49,793 nucleotides of DNA, from NCBI GenBank assembly GCA_947474545.1, contig CANJJI010000014.1:1-49793 (forward strand). The letters run 5' to 3'. Each line of letters starts with the position of its first letter. Positions within the stretch are counted from its first letter, which is position 1. The notes below the pieces were generated by a model. It was not told where the DNA came from and made no database searches. It was given only the letters and a program-made list of their open reading frames with translations. A program made the position numbers and the translations under genes. Source of the DNA: Beijerinckiaceae bacterium. Lineage in GTDB: Bacteria > Pseudomonadota > Alphaproteobacteria > Rhizobiales > Beijerinckiaceae. Shown here in pieces: positions 34,800-45,193 of this stretch.

Positions 34800-34862
34800 A
34801 GCGCGCCCAAGCGAAACGGCTTTTTGCTCGACAATAATGGGCCGATAGTGTTGATCGCCGCT

Positions 34863-35543
34863 ATGTCTTCTCTAGTGATCAAGATCTGCGGGCTTTCAAC
34901 GCCGGAAACACTCGATGCGGCTCTTGATGCAGGGGCCGATATGGTGGGATTTGTGTTTTTTCCACCAAGCCCACGTACCCTGACTTTCGAGGCCGCGGCT
35001 GCCTTGTCGGTGCAAACCGGCCACCGGGCACTGAAAGTGGCGCTGAGCGTGGACGCGGACAATGCGCTTCTTGAAGGGATCGTCGAACATCTCAAGCCTG
35101 ATATCCTGCAGTTTCACGGCAAGGAAACGCCTGAACGCATTCTGACTGTGAAAGCCCGCTACGGACTTCCCGTGATGAAAGCCATCCACATTTCCGAACT
35201 TTCGGACCTCGAGGCTGTCGCAACTTACGAAGATGCTGCCGATCGCCTGCTGTTCGACGCGCGTCCTCCCAAGGGGGCGACGCTTCCAGGCGGCAATGGC
35301 GCGGCCTTCGACTGGACTATTCTCAGGAATGTACAGACGGCGCGGCCCTGGATGCTATCCGGCGGGCTCTCGCCAGCCAATGTGGCAGAGGCGCTGGCTG
35401 TCACCCATGCCCGGGGAGTGGACGTTTCGTCCGGAGTGGAAACTTCGCCAGGCGTGAAAGACGCCAGCCTCATTCACGAATTTATAAGGCGGGCAAGGGC
35501 GGCGGAAAAACTGGCGCTTGGATCGGACGCATCCCTGGCCTAA
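34863..35543 (+). CDS. trpF: phosphoribosylanthranilate isomerase
   Basis: TrpF catalyses the Amadori rearrangement of phosphoribosylanthranilate in tryptophan synthesis. The 226-residue (beta/alpha)8 barrel starts with [20 protein letters not shown], whose Cys is the catalytic base, and continues [18 protein letters not shown]. The catalytic Asp is in [10 protein letters not shown], and the phosphate-binding loops are [16 protein letters not shown] and [10 protein letters not shown] took the ATG at 34863; the frame opens 13 codons earlier with TTG. trpB follows after 23 bp. Confidence 0.95.
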   Translation: MSSLVIKICGLSTPETLDAALDAGADMVGFVFFPPSPRTLTFEAAAALSVQTGHRALKVALSVDADNALLEGIVEHLKPDILQFHGKETPERILTVKARYGLPVMKAIHISELSDLEAVATYEDAADRLLFDARPPKGATLPGGNGAAFDWTILRNVQTARPWMLSGGLSPANVAEALAVTHARGVDVSSGVETSPGVKDASLIHEFIRRARAAEKLALGSDASLA

Positions 35544-35566
35544 ATAGACGGGACAGGAGACTTCCC

Positions 35567-36781
35567 TTGAACGAACATCCCAATTCCTTCCGCAACGGTC
35601 CGGACGCCAGTGGTCATTTCGGCATATTTGGCGGGCGCTTCGTCGCCGAAACGCTGATGCCGCTGATCCTTGAGTTGGAAACGGCCTATACAACGGCCAA
35701 GGCCGACCCGTCTTTTCAGGCCGAACTCGATCACCTCGCGACCCATTATGTCGGCCGTCCGAGCCCGCTTTATTACGCTGAGCGCATGAGCCAACATCTG
35801 GGCGGCGCGAAAATCTATTTCAAACGTGACGAGCTGAACCACACGGGCGCACACAAGATCAACAACGTGCTGGGCCAAATACAGCTCGCGCTGCGGATGG
35901 GCAAAAAGCGCATCATCGCTGAAACTGGGGCAGGGCAGCATGGCGTGGCGACAGCCACCGCCTGCGCCAAATACGGCCTCGAATGCGTCGTCTATATGGG
36001 CGCCGTCGATGTCGAACGTCAGAAGCCGAACGTCTTCCGCATGAAAATGCTGGGTGCGAAAGTTGTGCCCGTGCAGTCAGGTGCGCGCACGCTTAAGGAC
36101 GCGATGAACGAGGCGCTGCGCGACTGGGTCACCAATGTCGCCGACACGTTTTACTGCATAGGCACCGCAGCGGGCCCGCATCCCTATCCTGCGATGGTTC
36201 GCGATTTTCAATGCATCATCGGCAAGGAAGCCAAGGAGCAGATGCACAAGGCGGAGGGACGCCTGCCGGATTCTCTGATCGCCTGTATCGGCGGCGGCTC
36301 CAACGCCATCGGCTTGTTCCATCCCTTTCTCGACGATCCCTCTGTTGAAATTTTTGGGGTCGAGGCGGCTGGCCACGGGCTCGATGTGCCCGACGGTCAC
36401 TGCGCCTCGCTCGCGGGCGGACGTCCCGGCGTGCTGCATGGCAACCGCACCTATCTCCTGATGGATGATGATGGCCAGATCTTGGAGGGCCATTCAATAT
36501 CTGCCGGCCTCGATTATCCCGGCATTGGCCCGGAACATTCCTGGCTGAAGGAGTCAGGCCGCGTGACCTATCTCTCCGCGACTGACAAGGAAGCGCTGGA
36601 AGGCTTTCAGCTCTGCTGCAAGCTCGAAGGCATCATCCCGGCGCTTGAGCCTTCACATGCGCTGGCAGCCACGATGAAACTCGCGCCGCAAAAGCCAAAA
36701 GACCACCTCATGGTGGTGAATATATGCGGCCGCGGCGACAAGGACATTTTTACAGTGGCGGAGCATCTGGGCGGGATGTGA
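35567..36781 (+). CDS. trpB: tryptophan synthase beta chain
   Basis: TrpB joins indole and serine to tryptophan with pyridoxal phosphate. The 404 residues show the PLP lysine Lys97 in [13 protein letters not shown], the [20 protein letters not shown] loop that binds the serine carboxylate, and [15 protein letters not shown] for the cofactor phosphate. [10 protein letters not shown] closes the C-terminus. The start is TTG, backed by ACAGGAGA upstream. Its channel partner TrpA is normally the next gene; here it is 5.2 kb away. Confidence 0.97.
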   Translation: MNEHPNSFRNGPDASGHFGIFGGRFVAETLMPLILELETAYTTAKADPSFQAELDHLATHYVGRPSPLYYAERMSQHLGGAKIYFKRDELNHTGAHKINNVLGQIQLALRMGKKRIIAETGAGQHGVATATACAKYGLECVVYMGAVDVERQKPNVFRMKMLGAKVVPVQSGARTLKDAMNEALRDWVTNVADTFYCIGTAAGPHPYPAMVRDFQCIIGKEAKEQMHKAEGRLPDSLIACIGGGSNAIGLFHPFLDDPSVEIFGVEAAGHGLDVPDGHCASLAGGRPGVLHGNRTYLLMDDDGQILEGHSISAGLDYPGIGPEHSWLKESGRVTYLSATDKEALEGFQLCCKLEGIIPALEPSHALAATMKLAPQKPKDHLMVVNICGRGDKDIFTVAEHLGGM

Positions 36782-36789
36782 AAAAAGCT

Positions 36790-36814
36790 GGCGAGAGTTA
36801 TCGCCCCTTCTTTT
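36790..36814 (+). terminator. weak terminator after trpB
   Basis: GGCGA (36790-36794) and TCGCC (36801-36805) flank a 6-base loop and are followed by CCTTCTTTT. The stem is short. If active it would end trpFB transcription before trpA. It overlaps the 3' end of the small minus-strand gene. Confidence 0.35.
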
Positions 36815-37085
36815 CCGCCGCCTGCTCGGCTCTGTCAGCGATGCGCTTGATCATTTCTTTCGTCAGTACGCCTGCGGCGCGCTTTTTTTCGCTGCGGGCA
36901 TAAAGCGACTCGTTGCCCGCGGGCGCAGGCGTCTGTTCGGAGGCGGGGACGGGGGCTATCAGTGATTGAAATACACGAGCCGCCGTGGAGTCCTGAGGAT
37001 AATCCCTGAATACGGAATCGGGATCGTAGAGCGCGGCTTCCCGCACTGCTTCCTTCCCGTCTTCATACTCCGGCTTGCCTGACAA
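36798..37085 (-). CDS. small hydrophilic protein of unknown function
   Basis: This is a 95-residue, highly charged protein with no membrane segment or signal peptide. The N-terminus is acidic (YEDGKEAVREAALYDPDSVF), the centre is Pro/Ala-rich, and the end is a basic helix (VLTKEMIKRIADRAEQAAEK). The start is TTG at 37085, with GGGAGCG 6 bases upstream. No family is recognised. It is the only minus-strand gene between trpB and folC. Confidence 0.55.
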   Translation of the reverse strand: MSGKPEYEDGKEAVREAALYDPDSVFRDYPQDSTAARVFQSLIAPVPASEQTPAPAGNESLYARSEKKRAAGVLTKEMIKRIADRAEQAAEKKGR

Positions 37086-37243
37086 ATTAACGCTCCCACG
37101 CGGCCTTCTGTTTTATGTGATTTTGCAAAGAATGCGTCAATCCCGCCCGCGCCGCGATAAACTGTGAGCCACTGCGTTTATTGCTTGAGAACAAGGCATG
37201 AACGTGCCTATACAGGCCTTCCCACCACACGGCATGTGCACCT

Positions 37244-38488
37244 ATGAACTTCACTTTCATCCACGCCGCAGATCTTCACATCGATAGTCCGCTCGCGGCT
37301 TTGGGCGCGAAAGACAAGGACGTCGCTGCGCGCTTTGACGGCGCGGTACGGCAAGCTTTCGAGAATTTGCGCGACGAGGCCGTTAGGTCAGGCGCTGCTT
37401 TTCTGCTCATCGCTGGCGACGTATTTGACGGCACCTGGAAAGATATGACCACCGGACAATATTTTGCGCGCATCCTCGGCGAATTGTCGCGTGCGGGAAT
37501 CAAAGTGTTTATCGCCAAAGGCAATCATGATGCGCAGAGCGTGGTTGTGCGCGACCTGCCACTGCCGGGAGGAGTCACGGTCTTCGGCGCGCAAGAGGCG
37601 GAAACTGTAACAATCGAACATCTGGGCGTCGCTATTCACGGGCGCAGTTTCCCCGATCGTAACGTTCCTGCCGATTTCGCCGGAAATTATCCCATGCGGA
37701 TAAAGAATTTCTTGAACATCGGTATGCTGCACACGTCACTCGGAGGCTCCGCGGAACATGACGAATATGCGCCCTGCAGTGTGGATGATCTCAGGCGTTT
37801 CGAATATGATTATTGGGCGCTGGGCCATATTCATGAACACCGGATTGTATCCGGTGGTGATCCCTGGATTGTATATCCCGGCAATATCCAGGGGCGCAGC
37901 GTGCGCGAAACCGGGGCCAAAGGCGCTGTACGTGTGTCTGTGAAAGACGGCCGCATTGATAGCGTCGAGCACATCGCGCTCGACGCAGCGCGCTGGGCGC
38001 ATAGCCGCGTAGATGTCGAGGGCCTCGCAACCCTAGAAGAAGTCCATAAGCGCATTGATGAAGCCCTTGCCGATGCGCAAGCGCAAGCCGCCGACTTACC
38101 ACTTGCAATCCGTCTGACTTTGCACGGACAGACGACTCTACATGAAACGCTCATGGCGGGCCTCTGCGACCTGGAGGACGTCAGGGCTATTGCCTCGCGG
38201 CACGGTTCCTATTGCTGGGTCGAGAAAATCAGGATCGAAACTGTTGCACCTGCGATCGATCGCATACTCACGGCAGATGACGCCCTCGACATACGCGCAC
38301 TGATCGAAGCCGCTTCCAATGATCCGGAGCTTAAAGATTTCTTGCAAAAGACTGTGGCGGCCATCGCCGAAAAACTCCCCAAGACACTCGCGACAGACTT
38401 CATACGGGAGGCCGGTGCTTCGCCGGGCTTGGGGGACAGCGCCAGGGATTTTCTCCTTGGCGCGTTTGCCATGGAGAGGAGCCTGTGA
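37244..38488 (+). CDS. metallophosphoesterase nuclease, YhaO/SbcD family
   Basis: This 414-residue DNA repair exonuclease is from the SbcD/Mre11-like group. Metal-binding motifs occur in order: HAADLHIDSPLA (Asp10, His12), LIAGDVFDG, AKGNHDA, GMLHTSLGG and ALGHIHEH. The C-terminal half is a variable cap domain. It overlaps the next gene by GTGA, and the pair matches the yhaO-yhaN arrangement known from Bacillus and many proteobacteria. Such pairs form SbcCD/Mre11-Rad50-like complexes that process DNA ends; the biological role of this subfamily is poorly established. Confidence 0.88.
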   Translation: MNFTFIHAADLHIDSPLAALGAKDKDVAARFDGAVRQAFENLRDEAVRSGAAFLLIAGDVFDGTWKDMTTGQYFARILGELSRAGIKVFIAKGNHDAQSVVVRDLPLPGGVTVFGAQEAETVTIEHLGVAIHGRSFPDRNVPADFAGNYPMRIKNFLNIGMLHTSLGGSAEHDEYAPCSVDDLRRFEYDYWALGHIHEHRIVSGGDPWIVYPGNIQGRSVRETGAKGAVRVSVKDGRIDSVEHIALDAARWAHSRVDVEGLATLEEVHKRIDEALADAQAQAADLPLAIRLTLHGQTTLHETLMAGLCDLEDVRAIASRHGSYCWVEKIRIETVAPAIDRILTADDALDIRALIEAASNDPELKDFLQKTVAAIAEKLPKTLATDFIREAGASPGLGDSARDFLLGAFAMERSL

Positions 38489-41400
38489 AATTCGTATCGC
38501 TCGACCTGGAGGCCTATGGCCCCTTTACCAGCCGCAAATTGCCATTCCGCGCGGCAGCTCATCTGCACCTGGTCTATGGCCCCAACGAGGCTGGAAAGAC
38601 ATCCGCGCTTTCAGCTATCGGCGATCTCCTGTTTGGCTTCGGGAATCGAACCAGTTCTTCTTTCCGGCATCCCAATCCTGCGCTGCGCATCGGCGGCGAA
38701 GTGGTGACCCGCGACGGGCGCTTACTGAAATTTCGCCGCCGGAAGGCCAGCCGCAACACGATTGTTGACGCTGATGACAATCCCCTTGACGAACACCTGC
38801 TGACGCCCGTTCTCGGCACATTGGACCGGGCGGATTTCGACACAGAATTCGGTTTGACGGCGGCCGCTCTGCGCAAGGGCGGCGAGGAATTGCTCAAGGC
38901 CGGAGGACGTCTGGCGGAAACGCTCGCGGCCAGTTCGGCTGGCCTGCTCGTGCTTTCGCGTTTGAAAACGAGGCTGGACGCAGAAGCGGAAGCCATTTTC
39001 ACGCCACGCAAGTCGGCATCGAAGCCTTTCTACGTGACACTCTCCGCGTATGACGAGGCTGAAAAAGGGCTGAAGGCCAGCGTCGTCACAAACGAAAATC
39101 TAGAGTCCGCACGCCGCGCCCTTGCCGCCGCCGAGGCCAGTCGCAGCGATGCAGCCGATGCCTATGAAGATACCGGCCGCCAGATCGAACAGCTCAAGCG
39201 TATCCGGCAGACCTTTCCCAAATTGAAGCGGCTGGACGATGCCCGTGCGGCGCTCCACGCTTGCGGAGCGCTCCGCGACATTGATGTCGTGTTGCTGGAA
39301 AGCTGGCGTTCTCAGGCGGAGAAATGCCGCGATCTCTCCGCCGAAATTGCAAGGCTTGAGGAGGCGGACCAGAACGATCACCTCGCCATATCCGCGCTGA
39401 ACGTAGACGAGTTGCTCCACGCCAATTCTGAGCGCGTTCGTGCATTACGCGACCGCAGCACAGAGGTGCGCAAGGGACGCTCGGACCTGCCGCGCCGCCG
39501 CGAAAGCTATGCCGCCGTGCGCGGCAGACTGGAGGTTTCGGCCCGGCACCTCGGATTTCCGGACATCGACGTGCTGCTTGATCGCGAACCATCGGCGCCG
39601 GAGCTGGCTCGCGCCGAAGAGATGGTCGAGTTGCGGCGAACGATATCAATCCGCGCGGATGAAGCGCGCGAGCGCCTTGCGCGTTTGCAAGAGGATATCG
39701 AGCGGTTTCGCGAACAGGCAGATGCAGGCTCCTATCTGGCCGACCCCGGCGAGATGAAACGGCAATTCGATGCGCTGCGCCGGCTTCCTGTTGACGCTGA
39801 GGGTTTGCGTGAAGCCTCCGCCGCCCTGAAGCGCGAAAGCCAATCCCTTGCCGAAGAGGCAGCGCGCCTGCATCCGCCTATTAGCGCGGAAGCTCTCGCA
39901 CATATGCCATTGCCCTCGCCCGAGGATATTGCGGCGGCGGTAAATGAAGCGGGCAGTCTCGCACTCGAAATCAAGCGCCTTTCTGCGGAAGCCGTGGCGG
40001 CGGCCCGCGCCACCAAAATGGCCGAAGAAGCCATGCACGGATTTACCCGGGCGGCCGCAAGCGCCAGTCCGGAAAGCCTGCGCGAAGAACGTGCGCGCAG
40101 GGACGCCACGATGGATTTGCTGGCCCAGTCCATGAATGGCCCAGCAGAGGTCCGTTCCGCGCATTTTGCAGATTTGCGCACTACAACGCGAGCCGCCGAT
40201 GCGATTGCCGACATGCTGCTGGACAGCGCCAGAACCATTGCTCAGGCGCAGGCTGCAGCCCGGACCCTTGCCGAGAAGCAGCAGGCGGAGAGGGATATTG
40301 CCGAAACCCTCGAAAATTGCAGGGGCCAGCGCGATCAATTTGAAATGCGGTGGCGCACGTTGTGGCAGCCTTGCGGCATAGAGCCTGGCGAACCGGCCCT
40401 GATGCAGCGCTGGCGTGATGCCGCTGAAAATATTTTAAAGCGCCGCGAAGCGCTCGGCGCGCAAGCGCAAAAGCAGCAGATTTTGGAAGCGCGGCTGGCC
40501 GCCAGCCGGCCCGCCCTCGAGACTCTCGCGAAGACAGCGGGAGTCGCGAGGCCGGAAGAAGAGCCCGTCGAACATCTTTATGAGCTCGTCCGCAACAAAC
40601 TCGAAGATTTGCAAAAAATATGGAATCAGGGACGCGAACGCGCCGGCGCGCTGCAACGAACCGGGCAGGAATTGCGCAAAGCGAAAATGGAATGCGAGGC
40701 CGCCGAAACGCGGATGGCCGCAATAGTTGAAAGCTGGCCGGAAGACATCGCCTGTCTCGGCCTGGACAGACAGGCAAGCGTTCAGCAGGCTGCGGCTGCC
40801 TTGAAAATTTGGCAGAGTGTACCGGGCGACCGCGCCGCCATGCAATTGCTCGAACGCCAGATCGACGGCATCCAGCGCGATGAGGAAGCCTATACGCTGG
40901 CCACCCATGAACTGACAATTGCTTTTGCCCCTGACCTCGCGGGTGCGCAACCAGACGCCGCTGTAGCCGCCCTTCAGACGCGGCTGGATCGCGCCGTCAA
41001 GATGCAGGGCGAGAAGGAAGCGCGGCTCGGCGTGATGGAGGCGCGGCGGCTGCAGCGTGGATCATGCATCGCAAAAGCCGCAAGCCTGAAATCCGCTTTG
41101 CAGAGCGCATTTGCCTTGCTCGAAGCTACGGACGAGGAAGACCTGCTTGGCGCCATTCGCCGTCATATCGATCGCAAGTCGAAAGCTGAGGAGGTCGAGA
41201 ACGTGCGCAGGGACTTGCGCGAAACTGCCCCCGGCCACGACGAAGTTGATTTGCGGGCTGAACTCGAAGGCTTCGATTACGATACTTTGCCAGCACGGAT
41301 TGCCGCGCTTGAATCTTCGCTCGCGGCGCAGCGGACCGAGCTCGACAAGTCCGTAGAGCAGATCATCTCCTCAAAACATGCGCTCGAAACATTGTCGCAA

Positions 41401-41946
41401 ACCAGCAGGGCCGCCGCATTCGCGCAGGCCAGCGCCACGGCCCAGGGCGAACTGCGCGAAATCGCCGCAAACTGGCTGATCCGCGCTGCCGCTGCGGGTA
41501 TGGCGCGGATAGCCATCGAGCGGCAGCGGGAGAAAATTCAAATTCCCATGCTCGGAGAAGCCTCGCGCCTGTTTCGTGTGGCGACAGCGGGTGCATTCTC
41601 TGGATTGGCGGCAGGCTTCGGCGATGACGAACAACCAACTTTGTCCGCCCAACGGGCAGGAGGAGAGAAAGTCAGTGTCACCGTGCTGAGCGAGGGTACG
41701 CGCGATCAGCTTTTCCTGGCCTTGCGGCTCGCCCTGCTGACCACGCGAGCCGGAGAACCCCTGCCATTCGTCGCCGACGACCTTCTCGCAAGTTTTGACG
41801 ATGAAAGGGCGGCCAGCACTCTCAATCTGCTCGCCGAATTCGGCGCCGGGACGCAAACCATCTTGTTCACCCATCACCGCCACATTGTCGAAATCGCGCG
41901 CGCCAGACTGGGCGAACGGCTTGATCTGATCGAATTGACTGGGTGA
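38485..41946 (+). CDS. AAA/SMC-like ATPase, YhaN/SbcC family
   Basis: This 1153-residue Rad50-like ATPase is the partner of the upstream nuclease. The N-terminus has LEAYGPFTSRKLPF and Walker A YGPNEAGKTS at residues 31-40. Two long Ala/Glu/Arg-rich coiled-coil stretches fill most of the protein. The C-terminal lobe contains a LSEGTRDQLFLALRLAL signature and Walker B PLPFVADDLLASFDDERA (about residue 1093), then a THHRHI switch. No zinc-hook CxxC is evident, which is typical of YhaN. The start is GTG, translationally coupled to the nuclease gene. Confidence 0.9.
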   Translation: MKFVSLDLEAYGPFTSRKLPFRAAAHLHLVYGPNEAGKTSALSAIGDLLFGFGNRTSSSFRHPNPALRIGGEVVTRDGRLLKFRRRKASRNTIVDADDNPLDEHLLTPVLGTLDRADFDTEFGLTAAALRKGGEELLKAGGRLAETLAASSAGLLVLSRLKTRLDAEAEAIFTPRKSASKPFYVTLSAYDEAEKGLKASVVTNENLESARRALAAAEASRSDAADAYEDTGRQIEQLKRIRQTFPKLKRLDDARAALHACGALRDIDVVLLESWRSQAEKCRDLSAEIARLEEADQNDHLAISALNVDELLHANSERVRALRDRSTEVRKGRSDLPRRRESYAAVRGRLEVSARHLGFPDIDVLLDREPSAPELARAEEMVELRRTISIRADEARERLARLQEDIERFREQADAGSYLADPGEMKRQFDALRRLPVDAEGLREASAALKRESQSLAEEAARLHPPISAEALAHMPLPSPEDIAAAVNEAGSLALEIKRLSAEAVAAARATKMAEEAMHGFTRAAASASPESLREERARRDATMDLLAQSMNGPAEVRSAHFADLRTTTRAADAIADMLLDSARTIAQAQAAARTLAEKQQAERDIAETLENCRGQRDQFEMRWRTLWQPCGIEPGEPALMQRWRDAAENILKRREALGAQAQKQQILEARLAASRPALETLAKTAGVARPEEEPVEHLYELVRNKLEDLQKIWNQGRERAGALQRTGQELRKAKMECEAAETRMAAIVESWPEDIACLGLDRQASVQQAAAALKIWQSVPGDRAAMQLLERQIDGIQRDEEAYTLATHELTIAFAPDLAGAQPDAAVAALQTRLDRAVKMQGEKEARLGVMEARRLQRGSCIAKAASLKSALQSAFALLEATDEEDLLGAIRRHIDRKSKAEEVENVRRDLRETAPGHDEVDLRAELEGFDYDTLPARIAALESSLAAQRTELDKSVEQIISSKHALETLSQTSRAAAFAQASATAQGELREIAANWLIRAAAAGMARIAIERQREKIQIPMLGEASRLFRVATAGAFSGLAAGFGDDEQPTLSAQRAGGEKVSVTVLSEGTRDQLFLALRLALLTTRAGEPLPFVADDLLASFDDERAASTLNLLAEFGAGTQTILFTHHRHIVEIARARLGERLDLIELTG

Positions 41947-41998
41947 GGCCCGCGCTTCCACCGTTCCCATCCAGCCGCGCCTGTGCTAACCCCCGCCC

Positions 41999-42844
41999 AT
42001 GCCTACGACAGCTCTCACCAAGACCCGTATCGATGCCCGCTTTGCCCAATGTAGGGACGAAGGCCGGGCGGCGCTTGTCACGTTTCTCATGTGCGGCGAT
42101 CCAGACCTCGCGACTTCGCTCGAGATTCTCAAGGCTCTGCCCAAGGCGGGCGCGGATGTGATCGAGGTCGGCATGCCCTTTACCGATCCGATGGCCGATG
42201 GCCCATCCATTCAGGCGGCGGGCTTGCGTGCGCTCAAGGGTGGCACGACGCTAAAGAAGACACTCGGTCTGGTGGCGGATTTTCGCACATTCGATCCGGC
42301 TACGCCGATCGTGCTGATGGGCTATTATAATCCAGTCTATATCTATGGCGTTGAGAACTTTCTCGCCGACGCCAAGGCAGCGGGTGTCGATGGAATGATC
42401 ATCGTTGATCTTCCGCCGGAAGAAGATTCCGAACTCTGCATCCCCGCCCTGAAGGCCGGACTGAATTTCATCCGGCTGGCGACGCCGACGACCGATGACA
42501 AACGGCTCCCGGCTGTGCTGACAAATACATCCGGCTTTGTTTATTATGTTTCGATCACCGGCATCACCGGCGCCGCCATCCCTGATTATTCAAAGGTCGG
42601 TAGCGCCGTGGCGCGCATCAAGTCTCACACTGCGCTTCCTATCGCGGTTGGCTTTGGTGTCAAGAATGCACAAACGGCCGCCGCAATTGCAGCGCATGCT
42701 GACGGAGTGGTGGTTGGAACTGCACTTGTTGATGCTCTCAAGGGTTCGCTCGACGCAAACAGCAAGGCGACGGCGAAAACAGTTTCAGCGGTTGCTTCGC
42801 TTGTCTCCGACATCGCATCGGGCGTGCGCAGCGCCCGCAAATAG
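41999..42844 (+). CDS. trpA: tryptophan synthase alpha chain
   Basis: TrpA cleaves indole-3-glycerol phosphate and passes indole to TrpB. This 281-residue barrel has the catalytic Glu56 in [20 protein letters not shown], the second catalytic Asp in [11 protein letters not shown], and the phosphate loops [12 protein letters not shown] and [22 protein letters not shown] and [11 protein letters not shown] are family hallmarks. It is separated from trpB by the small gene and the YhaO/YhaN pair. accD follows after 52 bp. Confidence 0.96.
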   Translation: MPTTALTKTRIDARFAQCRDEGRAALVTFLMCGDPDLATSLEILKALPKAGADVIEVGMPFTDPMADGPSIQAAGLRALKGGTTLKKTLGLVADFRTFDPATPIVLMGYYNPVYIYGVENFLADAKAAGVDGMIIVDLPPEEDSELCIPALKAGLNFIRLATPTTDDKRLPAVLTNTSGFVYYVSITGITGAAIPDYSKVGSAVARIKSHTALPIAVGFGVKNAQTAAAIAAHADGVVVGTALVDALKGSLDANSKATAKTVSAVASLVSDIASGVRSARK

Positions 42845-42896
42845 ATCTGGGAATGCCGGGCCCTGAATTATCGGGCGAGCGTAGAAGAGTTGTCAC

Positions 42897-43787
42897 ATGA
42901 ACTGGATTACAGAGTCCCTGCCACCCAAAATCCGTTCCTTCCTCAAAAAGGACACCCCGGATAATCTGTGGGTCAAATGCCCCGATAGCGGCCAGCTGGT
43001 CTTTCACAAGGATCTGGAATCAAATCTCTATGTGGTGCCAGGCTCAGGCTATCACATGCAAATTCCACCGCGTGAGCGGCTGAAGACTCTGCTGGACAAT
43101 GGAGTATTCGAAGAAATCCGCACACCTGAGGTGCAGAGCGATCCGTTGAAGTTTCGCGACATAAAACGCTACTCCGACCGCATCAAGGAATATCGCGCCC
43201 GGACTGGCAATCAAGACTCCGTCATCATCGCGTCCGGAAAACTGGAAACGATGGATGTTACCGTTGGCGTGCAGGACTTTGGCTTTCAGGGCGGCACGCT
43301 GGGCATGGCGGCCGGCGAGGCAATCATCGCAGGGATGGATCGCGCCGTGAAACGCAAGACACCCTTTATCATGTTCACCGCATCTGGTGGCGCGCGCATG
43401 CAGGAAGGCATGTTCTCCCTGATGCAGATGCCAAGAACAACGATTGCCGTCCAGCGGTTGCGCGCCGCCAGGCTGCCATACATTGTTGTGCTTACAAACC
43501 CCACAACGGGCGGCGTTACGGCTTCTTATGCGATGCTAGGCGATATACACATTGCTGAGCCGGGGGCAGTCATCGGCTTTGCCGGCGCCCGCGTGATCGA
43601 ACAAACCATTCGCGAAAAACTCCCCGAAGGCTTCCAGCGCGCCGAATATCTGCGTGAACATGGCATGGTGGATATGGTCGTGCCGCGCCATGAATTGCGA
43701 TCGACACTGGCGCGCCTGTGCAGCTTGTTCACCAAAAAACAGCTTGCCCCTGCGGCAGAGTCCGATCACGCAGTGCAAGAAGCATGA
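42897..43787 (+). CDS. accD: acetyl-CoA carboxylase carboxyltransferase beta subunit
   Basis: AccD and AccA transfer the carboxyl group from biotin to acetyl-CoA to make malonyl-CoA. The 296 residues carry the crotonase-like core: [60 protein letters not shown] and [20 protein letters not shown]. The N-terminal zinc ribbon seen in E. coli is degenerate: only the first of four cysteines remains ([21 protein letters not shown]). Loss of these cysteines is usual in alphaproteobacterial AccD. The gene order trpA-accD-folC is conserved. Confidence 0.96.
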   Translation: MNWITESLPPKIRSFLKKDTPDNLWVKCPDSGQLVFHKDLESNLYVVPGSGYHMQIPPRERLKTLLDNGVFEEIRTPEVQSDPLKFRDIKRYSDRIKEYRARTGNQDSVIIASGKLETMDVTVGVQDFGFQGGTLGMAAGEAIIAGMDRAVKRKTPFIMFTASGGARMQEGMFSLMQMPRTTIAVQRLRAARLPYIVVLTNPTTGGVTASYAMLGDIHIAEPGAVIGFAGARVIEQTIREKLPEGFQRAEYLREHGMVDMVVPRHELRSTLARLCSLFTKKQLAPAAESDHAVQEA

Positions 43788-43812
43788 GCCGCTGTAAGAC
43801 AGGGCGCTCAGC

Positions 43813-45132
43813 GTGAGCATGAACTCAAATGAAATGCTGGGCCGCTTTCTTACGCTGCATCCGCGCAAGATTGATCTGTCGCTGGGCCGCATCGATGGTT
43901 TACTGGCAAAACTTGGCGCACCGCACCGGCATCTTCCACCCGTCATCCACGTGGCGGGTACGAATGGCAAGGGATCGACGGTGGCGTTCATGCGGGCCAT
44001 TTTCGAAGCGGCCGGCAAGCGTGTGCATGTCTATACATCCCCGCATCTGGTCAGTTTTCACGAACGCATCAGACTGGGACGTTCCGGCGGCGGCGCCTTC
44101 GTTTCCGAGCACGCACTCGTTGAGGCCTTTGCAGCCTGCGAGCGCGTGAATGATGGAGCGGCGATCACCTTGTTCGAAATCACCACGGCTGCAGCATTCA
44201 AGCTCTTTGCGGAAAATCCCGCCGATGTCCTGTTGCTCGAAGTTGGCCTTGGCGGGCGATATGATGCAACCAACGTGGTCGACAGGCCTGCCGCCTGTGT
44301 CATCACACCGATATCGCATGACCATCCTGAATTTTTAGGAACCGATCTTGCGGGCATCGCCCGCGAGAAGGCGGGAATCATCAAACGCAGCGTACCTGTC
44401 ATTGCCGGATGGCAGGCGGCGCCTGCCCTTCATGTGATTGAAGATGAAGCCCGGCGCTTGCATGCGCCTCTACTGATCGGCGGGCAGGACTTCAATTGCT
44501 ACGAGCAACACGGACGCTTTGTCTATGAAGACCAATACGGTCTGCTGGATTTGCCGCAACCGACATTGCCAGGTCAGCACCAATTCGAAAACGCCGCGAC
44601 AGCGATCGCCACCTTGCGATCCTGTTGGCCTGAATTGGAAGCGCATGCATTCGAAGCTGGTGTCGCCAATGTGCAATGGCCCGCGCGCCTGCAGAAGCTG
44701 GCTTTGGGGAGGCTCACGCAAATGATTCCGCCGGGTGCAGAATTATGGCTGGACGGCGGACATAACGAAGCCGGTGGACGCGTGCTCGGTGAAGCCATGG
44801 GCGATATGGAAGAGAAGTCGCCGCGACCTCTTATCCTCATTTGCGGAACACTGAACACCAAGGATACCAGCGGGTTTCTGGCGCATTTTCGCGGGTTGGC
44901 GCGTGAGGTGATTGCTGTTCCGATTACTGGCGACCACGCGGCGAGAAGCGCCGGTGAAGTTGCAACCATCGCGCGGCTGCAAGAGCTTTCTGCAGCAGAG
45001 TCCGGGAGCGTGGAAGCGGCGTTGGAGGCTGTCGCCTCGCGCAACTGGCCGGTCCCGCCTCGAATTCTTATTGCCGGTTCGCTTTATCTTGCTGGCGAAG
45101 TCCTCAAGGCCAACGGCACACCACCAGTTTGA
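43813..45132 (+). CDS. folC: bifunctional folylpolyglutamate/dihydrofolate synthase
   Basis: FolC adds glutamate to dihydropteroate and lengthens the polyglutamate tail of folates. The 439 residues follow the Mur-ligase plan: HVAGTNGKGSTVAFMRAIFE is the P-loop domain, LLEVGLGGRYDATNVVD carries catalytic acids, and PISHDHPEFLGTDLAGIARE is the Mg site. The C-terminal domain has WLDGGHNEAGGRVL. The start is GTG at 43813 or the ATG two codons on. It ends 61 bp before the convergent response regulator. Confidence 0.95.
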   Translation: MSMNSNEMLGRFLTLHPRKIDLSLGRIDGLLAKLGAPHRHLPPVIHVAGTNGKGSTVAFMRAIFEAAGKRVHVYTSPHLVSFHERIRLGRSGGGAFVSEHALVEAFAACERVNDGAAITLFEITTAAAFKLFAENPADVLLLEVGLGGRYDATNVVDRPAACVITPISHDHPEFLGTDLAGIAREKAGIIKRSVPVIAGWQAAPALHVIEDEARRLHAPLLIGGQDFNCYEQHGRFVYEDQYGLLDLPQPTLPGQHQFENAATAIATLRSCWPELEAHAFEAGVANVQWPARLQKLALGRLTQMIPPGAELWLDGGHNEAGGRVLGEAMGDMEEKSPRPLILICGTLNTKDTSGFLAHFRGLAREVIAVPITGDHAARSAGEVATIARLQELSAAESGSVEAALEAVASRNWPVPPRILIAGSLYLAGEVLKANGTPPV

Positions 45133-45193
45133 GCTTTTACCGGCCGGGCCGCCGCATTCGCAGCCCGATGCTACCATTTAAATTTGGCTCGCC

